Both the position numbers and the translations under genes were made by a program. From Streptomyces sp. IMTB 2501 (GTDB lineage: Bacteria > Actinomycetota > Actinomycetes > Streptomycetales > Streptomycetaceae), in NCBI RefSeq assembly GCF_001953885.1, contig NZ_MQUS01000006.1, forward strand, positions 186,001 to 250,000: 64,000 nt of DNA. Reading direction: 5' to 3'. This document shows, in pieces, positions 40,882 through 49,513 of this stretch. The first letter of the stretch is position 1; each line of letters starts with the position of its first letter. The notes beneath the pieces are model-generated. The model saw nothing but the letters and a program-made list of their open reading frames with translations. It was not told the origin of the DNA and searched no databases.

Positions 40882-43827
40882 GTGGCTCAACGCGCCCTCA
40901 GACGCGGCTTGTTGGCCGCGTCCGCAGCATTCAGCCTGGTTCCGGGCCTCGGGTTCGCAGCAGGGCCCGCGCAGGCGGACACCTCCGGCGAGGTCGTGCT
41001 ACCGGCCGATGCCGCATACGTGCCGCCCGAGGACACGGTGAAGGCGGCGGGTGACACCGGATATCTGCACACACAGCAGGGCACGTCCGGGACGCAGTGG
41101 ACCGACGACGCCTCGGGGCAGTCCTACACCGTCACGCCCGCGGTCGAATCCCCCCACGACGGCCTGGGCATCGTGCCGGAGCCGGGAAGCCCAGTCGTAC
41201 ACATCGAGGACCTGGCGACCCGGGCCACCACCTCCATCCAGCCGCCCGCGGGACAGGTGTGGACGCACGCCTACACCGGCTCGTCCGTCCTCACCCACGC
41301 ACAGCAGAGCGGCCCGCAGGTGCTGCACCTGGTGCGGTCCGCGAACGGCCAGGTCACCGACACGCCCATCCCGTGCCCGCCGGAGGTGACCGGTTTCGCC
41401 GGAGTGCTGACCCAGGACGACGCCGGCGCCGTGCTGTATCTGCGCACCGCCTCCGGAGAGCTGCCGTTCCTGGTGGACTACGCTGCCGCGACCGTGCACG
41501 AGATCTTCGCGGGGACGGACATCACCTCGGTGAAGATCGGTCTTTCGGCGGGCCACGTGTACGCCTATCCGAACTCCTGGCCCACGTACGTCGACACCGT
41601 CCCCCGGGACGACCCCGGCGCGACGCCGACGCGGACGCCCCTGCCGGCCGCCGTCGCGAACAATGACGCAGGGGTTGCCGACATCGCCGTGACCGGTGGC
41701 TGGATCCTCGTGAACCACCTGATCACCACGACCTACACGGCCCCCGGCGATGCCTTGCAGGCGGTGCCGATCGGTGGCGGGGCCGCTCAGAAGCTGTTCC
41801 CCTGGGCACAGCCGGACTTGGTGACGGCGCCTGACGGCAGTGTGCTGGTCACCGCCGGAACCAGCTCCGAGGACTGGGCGGTCCGCAGGATCAGCGCGGC
41901 TTCCGGCCAGGTGCCGACAAGCTCCGTCGTACAACGGGTGCCGCCGCTTCCCGCACAGGTGCGGGATCTTTCCCTGGGCGCGGGCACGTTGGCCAATGAC
42001 GACTGGGTGTCCAACTCGGCGCTGCCCGACCCCGTGTACGAGCGCGACGTCAGCTCCTCCCTGCAGGTCGGGCCGCGTACCATCGTCACGCAGCACGGCA
42101 CTGGGGTCATCGCGCGCGGCAACGGGCAAGTGGCCTACCAGACATCCGACGGCATCGTTTCGCCGGTCGCCGGCGGATCCTCCCAGCACCTCTACGCGAC
42201 CGGCGCGGTGGTGGCCGCCTCCGGGCGCTACATCCTCCAGCACGACAGCGGATACTTCTTCGTCCAGGACTTCGAGGCCCCCAGCACGCTCCCCTACCAG
42301 TCGACCACAGAGGCGGCGTCACTGTGGGGCCGGAAGGTCTGGGAGGAGGACCCGGGCCACCACGGTGACGTCAGGTCCTACGACCTGGTCTCGAAGCGGT
42401 ACACGGCAGATCTCCCGGTGGACCCGGCGTGCGGGAACCTGTCCGCGGTCCAGGCCGTCGGCCGCTGGCTGTACTGGTCCTGCGCGCACGTCGACGGAGT
42501 CACCGACAGGGCCGGGGTATGGGACCTGACCGCGGGCAAGAACATCCCGGTCCGCTACGGGCAGGCTCAACTCGGGGACGGCTACCTGGTCTTGCGTGAC
42601 GCGGCCACCGGCGCGTTGATGCTCACCGACTTCCACAACGGCGCGGGAACAGCACCGGTGACCACCGAGTTCGCCGGCGCGGCCACCGGGGTCTGGACGG
42701 TCGACAGGTTCGGCGGCTCCGCGGCCTACGTCGACTCCCAACAGCGCGTCCATCTGGTGCCGGTCTCCGTGCCGCGTTCCCCGATCGCCGCGATCGACGC
42801 GCGTACGAACGGCAGAAGGCTGACCGTTCAGCTGTCGCGTCCCGCGGGCTCGGCGACGGTGACGTTCAGCGACCCCTTCGGCCACGTACTCCGCACCCAG
42901 ACGGCCGAACTCGCGGGGGCCTCGGCCGACGTGACGTGGAACGGCCGCACCGACAGCGGCACAGCGCTCCCGAACGGCACCTACACCTGGAAGGTGACGG
43001 CCACGGCGGCCGACGGCACCAGCGCGGTGACCACCGGCACCCTGCGGCTGACCGGTGCCGCGGACGCCTACCGGGACTACGGCGCAAGCGGCCTCGGCTC
43101 CCTGACCACGCTGACCTCGACGGGCTGGCTCACCGCCCACTTCTCATCGCACGCGGACGGCACGTTCACCGGCACGAGCGGCAGCAGCGGCTGGCCGAGC
43201 GGGATCACCGCGGTGCCCTTCGGCGACATCAACGGGGACGGCTGCAACGAACTGCTGGTGCGCATGCCTGGCGGTCAACTGCGCGCGTACCGTGCCGGAT
43301 GCGGGCACTGGCCCTCGCCGAACACCTCGTACGCCTCGCTGGGCACCGGCTTCAGTCAGTACAAGTGGCTCTCCTCGCCGGGTGATCTGAACGGCGACGG
43401 CACCCCGGACCTGGTGGCGTGGAGCGCCTCGACCGGTGACCTGTATGTCATCCCGGTCACCCGGCAGGGGACGCTCGGGGCCCGACAACTGGTCCGTTCC
43501 GGACTGACCTACGCGAAGCTGATCTCGATCGGTGACGTGACCGGCGACGCGATCGGGGACCTGCTGGCCTACGACCGCTCCGGCAGCCTGTGGCTGATGG
43601 CAGGCGACGGCCACGGTAACTTCCAGTCCCGCAAGCCGATCTTCAGCAACTGGGGCACCGGGTACAACGCCGTGATCGGCGTCGGCGACATCACCGGTGA
43701 CGGCAAGCCTGACCTCGTCGAACGGGACTCCTCCGGCACCATGTGGGTCAACCCGGGTCTCGGGAAGGGCTCCTTCGGCGGACGGATCAAAGCAGCGACC
43801 GGCTGGAACTACACCGGGATGTCCTGA
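40882..43827 (+). CDS. Secreted FG-GAP/VCBS repeat protein with FlgD-like Ig domain
   Basis: The 981-residue protein starts at GTG 40882 and has a Sec signal peptide (RRGLLAASAAFSLVPGLGFAAG, cleavage after AQA near residue 33). The middle is beta-propeller-like (about 60-620). A FlgD-type Ig-like domain follows (about 640-720, DVTWNGRTDSGTALPNGTYTWKV). At least four FG-GAP calcium-binding repeats come next (DINGDGCNELL, DLNGDGTPDLV, DVTGDAIGDLL, DITGDGKPDLV; about 770-965). These proteins are extracellular and often found next to unrelated enzymes in Streptomyces; the function is unknown. Its large size and island location suggest surface interaction or enzyme accessory roles. Confidence 0.88.
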   Translation: MAQRALRRGLLAASAAFSLVPGLGFAAGPAQADTSGEVVLPADAAYVPPEDTVKAAGDTGYLHTQQGTSGTQWTDDASGQSYTVTPAVESPHDGLGIVPEPGSPVVHIEDLATRATTSIQPPAGQVWTHAYTGSSVLTHAQQSGPQVLHLVRSANGQVTDTPIPCPPEVTGFAGVLTQDDAGAVLYLRTASGELPFLVDYAAATVHEIFAGTDITSVKIGLSAGHVYAYPNSWPTYVDTVPRDDPGATPTRTPLPAAVANNDAGVADIAVTGGWILVNHLITTTYTAPGDALQAVPIGGGAAQKLFPWAQPDLVTAPDGSVLVTAGTSSEDWAVRRISAASGQVPTSSVVQRVPPLPAQVRDLSLGAGTLANDDWVSNSALPDPVYERDVSSSLQVGPRTIVTQHGTGVIARGNGQVAYQTSDGIVSPVAGGSSQHLYATGAVVAASGRYILQHDSGYFFVQDFEAPSTLPYQSTTEAASLWGRKVWEEDPGHHGDVRSYDLVSKRYTADLPVDPACGNLSAVQAVGRWLYWSCAHVDGVTDRAGVWDLTAGKNIPVRYGQAQLGDGYLVLRDAATGALMLTDFHNGAGTAPVTTEFAGAATGVWTVDRFGGSAAYVDSQQRVHLVPVSVPRSPIAAIDARTNGRRLTVQLSRPAGSATVTFSDPFGHVLRTQTAELAGASADVTWNGRTDSGTALPNGTYTWKVTATAADGTSAVTTGTLRLTGAADAYRDYGASGLGSLTTLTSTGWLTAHFSSHADGTFTGTSGSSGWPSGITAVPFGDINGDGCNELLVRMPGGQLRAYRAGCGHWPSPNTSYASLGTGFSQYKWLSSPGDLNGDGTPDLVAWSASTGDLYVIPVTRQGTLGARQLVRSGLTYAKLISIGDVTGDAIGDLLAYDRSGSLWLMAGDGHGNFQSRKPIFSNWGTGYNAVIGVGDITGDGKPDLVERDSSGTMWVNPGLGKGSFGGRIKAATGWNYTGMS

Positions 43828-43930
43828 TCTCCGGTCCCCGGGCCGGACACCACACGCGGTGTCCGGCCCGGCCCATGCCCACCCCACGCCCCACCGAGCA
43901 GATCTCCGACTCCGCGATCAACGCCTCTCC

Positions 43931-43948
43931 CCGGGGTCGCGGCCCCGG
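43931..43948 (-). terminator. Hairpin after the anti-sigma 2 gene
   Basis: CCGGGG and CCCCGG flank TCGCGG, about 30 bases after the anti-sigma-like stop. It overlaps the right copy of the island direct repeat, so the repeat may be a duplicated terminator sequence. Confidence 0.45.
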
Positions 43949-43955
43949 CCGTTGC
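43939..43955. repeat. 17-bp direct repeat, right boundary of island
   Basis: GCGGCCCCGGCCGTTGC is identical to 33621-33637 and in the same orientation. It lies between the FG-GAP gene and the end of the sigma 2 operon. GCCTCTCC occurs nine bases upstream, as near the left copy. Confidence 0.6.
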
Positions 43956-43980
43956 CTCAGCGGGCCGAAACCGGCCTCGT

Positions 43981-44817
43981 TCAGCCGCCGTTGGCGGCCT
44001 TCGTCTTCCCGTCGCCCTGTTTGGCGCCGCCCGTGGCGGACTTCCCGCTCCCCGCGTCCGACTTCGCTTTCCCCGTCGTCGGCTTCTGCTTGGAGCTGCC
44101 GTCGCCCGACTCCGACTTCTCACCCGGCTTACCCGGCTTGGGGTCCTTTCCGCCTGTTTCGCCGCCGCCGGTTGTGCCGTTCGTCACCTGGGCCACGCAG
44201 TAGGCCGTGACCTTGTCCGCGCCGCCCGCCTCCGCGACGAGCCGCCGCCAGGCCGTCGAGTCCAGCGCGCCACCCCGTTCCCCGGCCCGCTCGTAGGTAC
44301 GGCAGTGGGCCACCGTGTCCCGCGCGGTGGCCGGGTGGTGCGGGCGGGCGGACGGGCTCGCCGATCCCGGTCCGGCGGACGCGCCGGGAGTGCCCGGCCG
44401 GAGCGGCCCGCTCGCCGACGGGTGGGCCGGACGCGGGGTGTCGGGCCGGGCGTGCGAGCCGGAGCGGGCGGAGCCGATCGCCGCGACGGCCACACCGCCC
44501 AGCGCGAGGCTCGCGAACGCCAGCGAGAGCGTGACCCGCAGCGAGCGCCGCCCGCGGCGGGGCGCGGCGGGCCGCCAGTCGTCCCGGCGCCGGGTGCGCG
44601 CGGGGGACGCCTGTGTCTCTCGGGCGGCCCGGAAGGCGGCCACCGCGCGGCGCTCGGCCTCGGCGTCGATACCGTCGGCGCGCAGGGCGGCGGCGAGCCG
44701 CGCCTCGAATCCGGAGGCCGTGAGGCTCCCGGCGACGTGGTCCGGTGCGGACAGGGTGCCGCCGGGGTGCCCGTGCGGACGACCGAAGGAACCGTCGCCG
44801 CTGTGCCGTTCACCCAT
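43981..44817 (-). CDS. Membrane-anchored anti-sigma-like protein (copy 2)
   Basis: The 278-residue protein has a cytoplasmic N-terminus (about 1-90: FEARLAAALRADGIDAEAERRAVAAFRAARETQ). One membrane helix follows (about 93-115: LRVTLSLAFASLALGGVAVAA), then a Pro/Ser/Gly-rich linker, a small domain with two Cys (TVAHCRTYERAG...VTAYCVAQV) and a Lys/Gly/Ser-rich tail. This mirrors the protein at 31596-32723 in domain order and Cys placement. It is 114 bp downstream of the sigma 2 gene. The anti-sigma role is inferred from context; no zinc motif is present. Confidence 0.72.
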   Translation of the reverse strand: MGERHSGDGSFGRPHGHPGGTLSAPDHVAGSLTASGFEARLAAALRADGIDAEAERRAVAAFRAARETQASPARTRRRDDWRPAAPRRGRRSLRVTLSLAFASLALGGVAVAAIGSARSGSHARPDTPRPAHPSASGPLRPGTPGASAGPGSASPSARPHHPATARDTVAHCRTYERAGERGGALDSTAWRRLVAEAGGADKVTAYCVAQVTNGTTGGGETGGKDPKPGKPGEKSESGDGSSKQKPTTGKAKSDAGSGKSATGGAKQGDGKTKAANGG

Positions 44818-44931
44818 GCCTGTTCCCGTCCTCTTCCGGCGTACCGGAGACGCGTGGCCTCCTCCCGGACCTCGTACCGGGTCCGGGAACGATGTTTTCC
44901 CCGTGTCCGTACGGGTGACGGCCGGCGCCGT

Positions 44932-45666
44932 TCATGTCGACTCACCCAGCGTCCGGGGGCCGTCATCCGTCACACCTTCGCCGCCTTCGTGCCCGGCGCC
45001 CTGACCGCCCAGGTTCCGGGCCAGACGTTTCAGCCCGCGGTGCGCGGCCGTGCGGACGGCGCCGGGGCGCTTGCCCAGGACGCGTGCGGCGGCCGGGCCG
45101 TCGAGGCCGACGACCACCCGCAGCAGCACGGCCTCGGCCTGGTCGCGCGGCAGGCTGCGCACCAGATCCAGCGCCCGCTCCGTGGACAGCGTCTCCAGGG
45201 CCTGGTCGTGGGTGCTCAGCCGGCCGGGCAGCTCCAGCGCGTCCTGTTCGAGCGGCGCGATGCGGGGCCGTACCCGTCGGCGGCGCAGATGGTCCAGGGC
45301 GCGGTGCCGGGCGATGGTCGCGGTCCAGCCGCGGAAGCCGGCGCCGTCGCCCTGGAACCGGCCGAGGTCGCGGGCTATCTCCAGCCAGGCGTCCGCGGCC
45401 ACGTCCTCGGCGTCCTCGCCGACCAGGCCCCGCAGATAGCCGAGCAGGCCGGGCTGCACGATCCGGTAGGCCACCGCGAACGCGGTCTCGTCACCGTCCT
45501 GGGCGCGCGCGACGGCCGCGCCCAGTTCCCCGTCCCGCGGCTGTGCGCGCCGGGGTTCCACTCCCTGGCCCAAGACGTCCTCGTTCGTGCCCGGTTCATG
45601 GCCACTGCGTGGCGCGTCCGTCACGGTCCGACACGTACCGGCCGTGTCTCCGCCCTCCACGATCAT
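44932..45666 (-). CDS. ECF RNA polymerase sigma factor (copy 2)
   Basis: The 244-residue protein (ATG 45666; a GTG at 45624 is also plausible) has region 2 with AEDVAADAWLEIARDLGRF...FRGWTATIARHRALDHLR. Region 4 has LPRDQAEAVLLRVVVGLDGPAAARVLGKRPGAVRTAAHRGLKRLA. It is a close paralogue of the sigma at 32723-33385, and both sit upstream of a one-helix membrane protein. The two operons point the same way and probably were once adjacent, the accessory island now separating them. The disordered C-terminus is acidic/Gly-rich. Confidence 0.9.
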   Translation of the reverse strand: MIVEGGDTAGTCRTVTDAPRSGHEPGTNEDVLGQGVEPRRAQPRDGELGAAVARAQDGDETAFAVAYRIVQPGLLGYLRGLVGEDAEDVAADAWLEIARDLGRFQGDGAGFRGWTATIARHRALDHLRRRRVRPRIAPLEQDALELPGRLSTHDQALETLSTERALDLVRSLPRDQAEAVLLRVVVGLDGPAAARVLGKRPGAVRTAAHRGLKRLARNLGGQGAGHEGGEGVTDDGPRTLGEST

Positions 45667-45689
45667 CAGCGCCGGGCCTCACAGAAGTG

Positions 45690-46091
45690 TCACAGCGGGG
45701 CGGTCGCGTCGCGGCACAGCAGGCGCAGCGAGCCGTGGCCGCCGTAGGCGCGCCGGGCCTCGTCGATGGGGTCCCAGAGCCGGCCGTCGGGGCTGCGCAC
45801 CCAGTGGTCGCCGCCGGTCGTCCACCACTCGGCGCCGGTCTGGCGGACGATCACCTCACCGGCGTAGGCGCCGAAGCCGCGCAGCACGCTCTCGACAGCG
45901 GCGTACGGCGGTCCCTCGCGCCGGATCTCCTCGATCATCCGGTCGACCCGCCACAGGCTCTGCGCCGAGTAGTCGAGCCGCACCCGGGCGCCCTCGCGCA
46001 TCGTCGCCACGGTGTCCGCGGCCCATCGCACGGGCTTGGCCGCGGCCTGCGGCCGGGTCTCCTGCTGTGGTGTCACGTACTGGGCTGTCAC
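45690..46091 (-). CDS. Conserved hypothetical protein
   Basis: The 133-residue protein starts at GTG 46091 (VTAQYVTPQQETRPQ). It is a small soluble protein with a helical segment (DYSAQSLWRVDRMIEEIRREG) and a Trp-rich beta region (TGAEWWTTGGDHWVRSPDGRLWDPIDEARRAYG). I recognise the style of a conserved Streptomyces hypothetical but no family with a function. It lies 23 bp downstream of where the sigma 2 gene starts, transcribed toward it, and may be co-transcribed with the sigma operon. Confidence 0.65.
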   Translation of the reverse strand: MTAQYVTPQQETRPQAAAKPVRWAADTVATMREGARVRLDYSAQSLWRVDRMIEEIRREGPPYAAVESVLRGFGAYAGEVIVRQTGAEWWTTGGDHWVRSPDGRLWDPIDEARRAYGGHGSLRLLCRDATAPL

Positions 46092-46221
46092 ATAGGGAAG
46101 AGCGACCGGCCCCGCCCATCCGTCACCCGATCCGGAAGGAGTTCCGCCAACCGTCGCAGGACTACCCCACGTCCACCGCAGGACGGTCACAGCATCGCCG
46201 TACCCGCATGAATCGTGCGGC

Positions 46222-46782
46222 TCAGCAGGACTCGCTGCGCGCCCGGCGCGACACCACCGCGCGCAACACCCGCCGCCCCTCGATCGACAGATCCAGCGCG
46301 CGGCGCAGGCCGTGCGGCCCGTGTTCCGCCAAGAGGTCCAGTACGGCCGTCTGCCGACGCAGTTCCGCGGCGACCAGCGGTGGCAGATCCGCCATGTCAC
46401 CCGCCCGCCCGGCATCGAGGCCGGCGACGTCCGGCGTACCGTCCGCCGCCGGATCGAGCAGCCGGTGCACCCGCAGCGCAGCGACCGAGCAGGCGTCGGC
46501 CCAGGGCCGTACCGCGTCGGCGGTGCGCTCGGCCGGCGCCGCCTGCAGCATCCGGCGGACCAGCAGCGCCGCCTCCTCGTCGTCGGGCCCCTCGGTGCCG
46601 AGCGCCCCGCGGGCCTTCTCCAGGCTCTCACCCCAGCCGGAGCCGTCGGCGAGGCTCGCCCACAGGGGCCGCAGCAGCTCGTCGTCGGCACCGAGCAGGG
46701 GCAGGCACCGGTCCAAACAAGCCAACCCGCTGGCCGCCAGTCCGCGTTCGTCGGCCTGTGCGATCCGTTCCACCAGGCTCAT
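46222..46782 (-). CDS. Conserved hypothetical helical protein
   Basis: The 186-residue protein starts at ATG 46782 (MSLVERIAQADERGL). It is acidic, Ala/Leu-rich and predicted all-helical (LDRCLPLLGADDELLRPLWASLADG...VDLLAEHG-type heptads), without signal or membrane segments. It resembles small conserved actinobacterial proteins of unknown function. It precedes the 45690-46091 gene by 130 bp on the same strand; no role can be assigned. Confidence 0.65.
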   Translation of the reverse strand: MSLVERIAQADERGLAASGLACLDRCLPLLGADDELLRPLWASLADGSGWGESLEKARGALGTEGPDDEEAALLVRRMLQAAPAERTADAVRPWADACSVAALRVHRLLDPAADGTPDVAGLDAGRAGDMADLPPLVAAELRRQTAVLDLLAEHGPHGLRRALDLSIEGRRVLRAVVSRRARSESC

Positions 46783-46910
46783 GAAATGTCTCCCTCGCCG
46801 GGGCGCCGACCGGTACGGAGCCCGCACTTCCCCTTACTGCGTGCGATGCCCGCCGGATGTCACAGGGGACGGCTACTCGGGTGGGACTGTCTGTTGTATG
46901 CCGGGTGCGG

Positions 46911-46950
46911 GTGTTGTGGGGCTGTTCGCGCAGTTCCACGCGCCCCTGCG
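46911..46950 (-). repeat. Dispersed Streptomyces intergenic repeat, copy A (short form)
   Basis: On the minus strand this reads AGGGGCGCGTGGAACTGCGC followed by GAACAGCCCCACAACACCCG. This is the short form of a GC-rich repeat that I recall as common between Streptomyces genes. It lies directly after the GH20 stop and could serve as its terminator. Confidence 0.55.
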
Positions 46951-46955
46951 ATCGC

Positions 46956-48596
46956 TCAGCCGAGCTTGGCCGAAAGTCGCTGGAAGTCCTGCCAGGACAA
47001 AGTCGGCCGGCCCGGGTCCCACAGCTTCTGCACGGTGGCCCGTAGCGGCATCCGTATCCCGGCCGCGACCTGGTCCTCGGTCTGCGCGTTCGGGAAGTCG
47101 CACCACACCGCGAACGAGCCGCCGAGGATCTGGCCGTCGTAGCTCCCCGGTACGGCGGCCGTGCCGCGGAGCACGCGCGGGTTCCACTGCTCGTAGATCC
47201 GCTGCCCGGTCGGGTACACGAAGGTCTGCGGCTGGCCGAGGACGTAGTAGAGGAACTCGTCGTTGTAGTTGAGGACCTTGCGCCCCGCGCTCAGGTACTC
47301 CACGGGCTGCCGGGCGCCGAGTTCCTTGCCGGTCCAGTAGGCGACCTGGAGATCCCCCGCCGCCCGCGCCGAGGTCCCGCGGTAGAAGCCGTCGTTCCAG
47401 GCCCGCATGGTCTTGCCATGGCCGCGGACGGTGTCGGCGCGGTCGTCCAGCCAGCCGGTGGCGAGGTCGGCGACCGTGCCGGAGGCGCCGTACCTCTGCC
47501 GGGCGGCCGCGGCCAGCTGCGGATACGAGGCCTGCGGATCCTTCACGGTCAGCGCCTGGTACTCGTCACCGCCGAGATGCCACTGATCGCCGGTGAACAG
47601 CCCCGCGTACTCGTTCAGCAGATCGTCGACGATCTTCGCGGAGCCGGGCTTGGAGATGTCGATCGCGCCCTTGGTGGCGACTCCGCTCGCGTTGCGGAGC
47701 TGCAGACCGGGGTGGGCGGCGAGGACGGCACCCAGATGTCCCGGCGAGTCGATCTCGGGTACGACGGTGATGTGCCGGCTGTTCGCCAGGTCCACGATCT
47801 TCTTGACCTGCGCCTTGGTCAGATGGTCCCTGGAGACGATCTCGGGGTGGCTGCTGGACTCGATCCGGAAGGCCTGGTCGTCGGAGAAGTGCAGCCCCAG
47901 CTCGTTGAACTTCAGGTCCCCCAACTCGCGTATCCGGTCCTCGATCCAGGACTCGCTGAACGGCTTGCGCGCGATGTCCAGCATGAACCCGCGCACCGGC
48001 TTGGCCGGTTCGTCCCGCACGACCCCCTCCGGCGCCGTACCGCCGCCGTGGACCTCCTGCTTCAGCGTGCGGGTGCCGTAGAACACCCCCGCCTCGCCGG
48101 GTCCGCTGATGTCGACCCGCCCGTCGCGGACGGTCATCGTGTACGACTCCTGGCTCCCGCCCCCGCCGCCGAGCGCGAGCCGGACGTCGCCCGCCCGCAC
48201 GTCGTCCTTCTGTCCCACGTAGGTCAGCCCCAACTCCCCGGCTATCAGCTGCCCCGCGCCGGCCAGCTCCCCGTCGCTGACCACCACCCGGTCCGCCTTC
48301 TGCGGCTTCCAGCCGGGCCCGCGCGCCGCGGTGTGCGAGCGCACGGCGGGTATCGTGCGCGGCGCCTGGGACATCGGATAGGACCGGCCGGAGGGCGTGG
48401 CCGCACCGCCGGTCTCGGCCACCCGGCCGGACGACGACTGCCGCGCACCCCCTTCCGTCGCCCCGCCGCCCCCGACCGACGAGGCCCACACGCCGACGCC
48501 CGTGCCGAGCGCGACGGTCCCGACGAACGCGGCGGCCACGACCGCCCGCTTACGTATCACCTGCTGCGCCGAAGCCCGGCGCTTGTGCTGGGTCAC
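46956..48596 (-). CDS. Secreted or anchored beta-N-acetylhexosaminidase (GH20)
   Basis: The 546-residue protein starts at GTG 48596 with a basic N-terminus and hydrophobic segment (VVAAAFVGTVALGTGVGVW), a signal peptide or anchor. A GH20b domain (about 130-215) precedes the GH20 barrel. The catalytic pair Asp-Glu is in WHLGGDEYQ (about residues 344-345), and RGFMLDIARKPFS and VVPEIDSPGHLGA are typical. It removes terminal GlcNAc/GalNAc from chitin-like or peptidoglycan oligosaccharides by substrate-assisted catalysis outside the cell. It stands alone, divergent from the OHCU-decarboxylase-like gene. Confidence 0.93.
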   Translation of the reverse strand: MTQHKRRASAQQVIRKRAVVAAAFVGTVALGTGVGVWASSVGGGGATEGGARQSSSGRVAETGGAATPSGRSYPMSQAPRTIPAVRSHTAARGPGWKPQKADRVVVSDGELAGAGQLIAGELGLTYVGQKDDVRAGDVRLALGGGGGSQESYTMTVRDGRVDISGPGEAGVFYGTRTLKQEVHGGGTAPEGVVRDEPAKPVRGFMLDIARKPFSESWIEDRIRELGDLKFNELGLHFSDDQAFRIESSSHPEIVSRDHLTKAQVKKIVDLANSRHITVVPEIDSPGHLGAVLAAHPGLQLRNASGVATKGAIDISKPGSAKIVDDLLNEYAGLFTGDQWHLGGDEYQALTVKDPQASYPQLAAAARQRYGASGTVADLATGWLDDRADTVRGHGKTMRAWNDGFYRGTSARAAGDLQVAYWTGKELGARQPVEYLSAGRKVLNYNDEFLYYVLGQPQTFVYPTGQRIYEQWNPRVLRGTAAVPGSYDGQILGGSFAVWCDFPNAQTEDQVAAGIRMPLRATVQKLWDPGRPTLSWQDFQRLSAKLG

Positions 48597-48750
48597 CCTG
48601 CCAACGTACGACCGATCCGCACGCCGTTCGTCATCCAGCCGTTCCGAAACTCTGCCGTTCGAGTGAATTCCAGGCGTCTCACGGACACACCGTGACCACT
48701 CTCGATAGCCTGACGACACACCTTTCACAGCATCCCCTGCCACGCCACAT

Positions 48751-49323
48751 GTGACGCGAGGACCCACGCTGCCCGCCCACCGCCTGCCCTCTCTCCCCAG
48801 GCCCCTCGACGCGTTCAACACCGCCCCCGCCGACGAGACCCGCGCCCTCCTGCAGCACTGCCTGCACAGCCTGCGCTGGTCCCGCCGCATCGCGGACCAC
48901 CGCCCCTATCCCGACCTGGAGTCCCTCCTGGCCGCGGCGGACGAGGCGGCGTACGACCTGTCACCGGGCGACCTGGCGGAGGCCCTGGCCGGAGAGTCCC
49001 TCCCCGACCTGCCCGAGGACACCTACTCGGCGGCCCACATGGCCCTGAGCGCGGCACACGCGGCCTACGAGGCCCGATTCGGGCACGCGTTCGTCATCTA
49101 CCTGGGTGACACCCACCCGGACGAATCCCTCGACCACATCCTCGAAGCCATCCGGTCACGATTGGCAAACGATCCGGAGGAGGAGCGGGTCATAGCGGCA
49201 GAGGAACTCCGGCGCCTCGCAAGAAGCAGACTGGCAGCCTCCCTGAGGGGCACGGGACCGCATCCATCTGCGGTTCCGCCGCGGGGAACGACCAGCCCCC
49301 ACGCACCCGCAGTCGGCAAATAA
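48751..49323 (+). CDS. OHCU-decarboxylase-like protein (UraD family, catalytic motif altered)
   Basis: The 190-residue protein resembles UraD: FNTAPADETRALLQHCLHSLRWSRRIADHRPYPDLESLLAAADEAAYDLSPGDLAEAL, later YEARFGHAFVIYLG and EERVIAAEELRRLARSRL. The usual AHPRIG motif containing the catalytic His should follow the LAEAL segment, but here the sequence reads AGESLPDLPEDT, so the catalytic His is missing. Ureide decarboxylation is therefore doubtful. The last 25 residues are encoded by a dispersed GC-rich repeat (49245-49318), an extension of the original C-terminus. Confidence 0.6.
   Translation: MTRGPTLPAHRLPSLPRPLDAFNTAPADETRALLQHCLHSLRWSRRIADHRPYPDLESLLAAADEAAYDLSPGDLAEALAGESLPDLPEDTYSAAHMALSAAHAAYEARFGHAFVIYLGDTHPDESLDHILEAIRSRLANDPEEERVIAAEELRRLARSRLAASLRGTGPHPSAVPPRGTTSPHAPAVGK
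49245..49318 (+). repeat. Dispersed Streptomyces intergenic repeat, copy B (inside the 3' end of a gene)
   Basis: GAGGGGCACGGGACCGCATC through CACGCACCCGCAG aligns with copies C (53490-53565) and D (61323-61392, inverted). Shared blocks are CGGTTCCGCCGCG/CGGCTCCGCCGCG and the CCCGCAG end. It provides the last codons and near-stop region of the UraD-like gene. Confidence 0.6.
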
Positions 49324-49513
49324 CAGGACACCCCACCCCACTAGCCGCAAGGCAGTAGCCCATCCGATGCCAGTTTGATCACACAGATAGGCCCCCCGTA
49401 AGCGGCAGCGCACCGCATGGATACGATGCTGAGGGCCGGTGGACCGTACCCGGCCGGGCCCGACCGACAGAGAAGCCGGCGCGGCCCCAATCCCCGCTCC
49501 CGGAGGGACTTCC

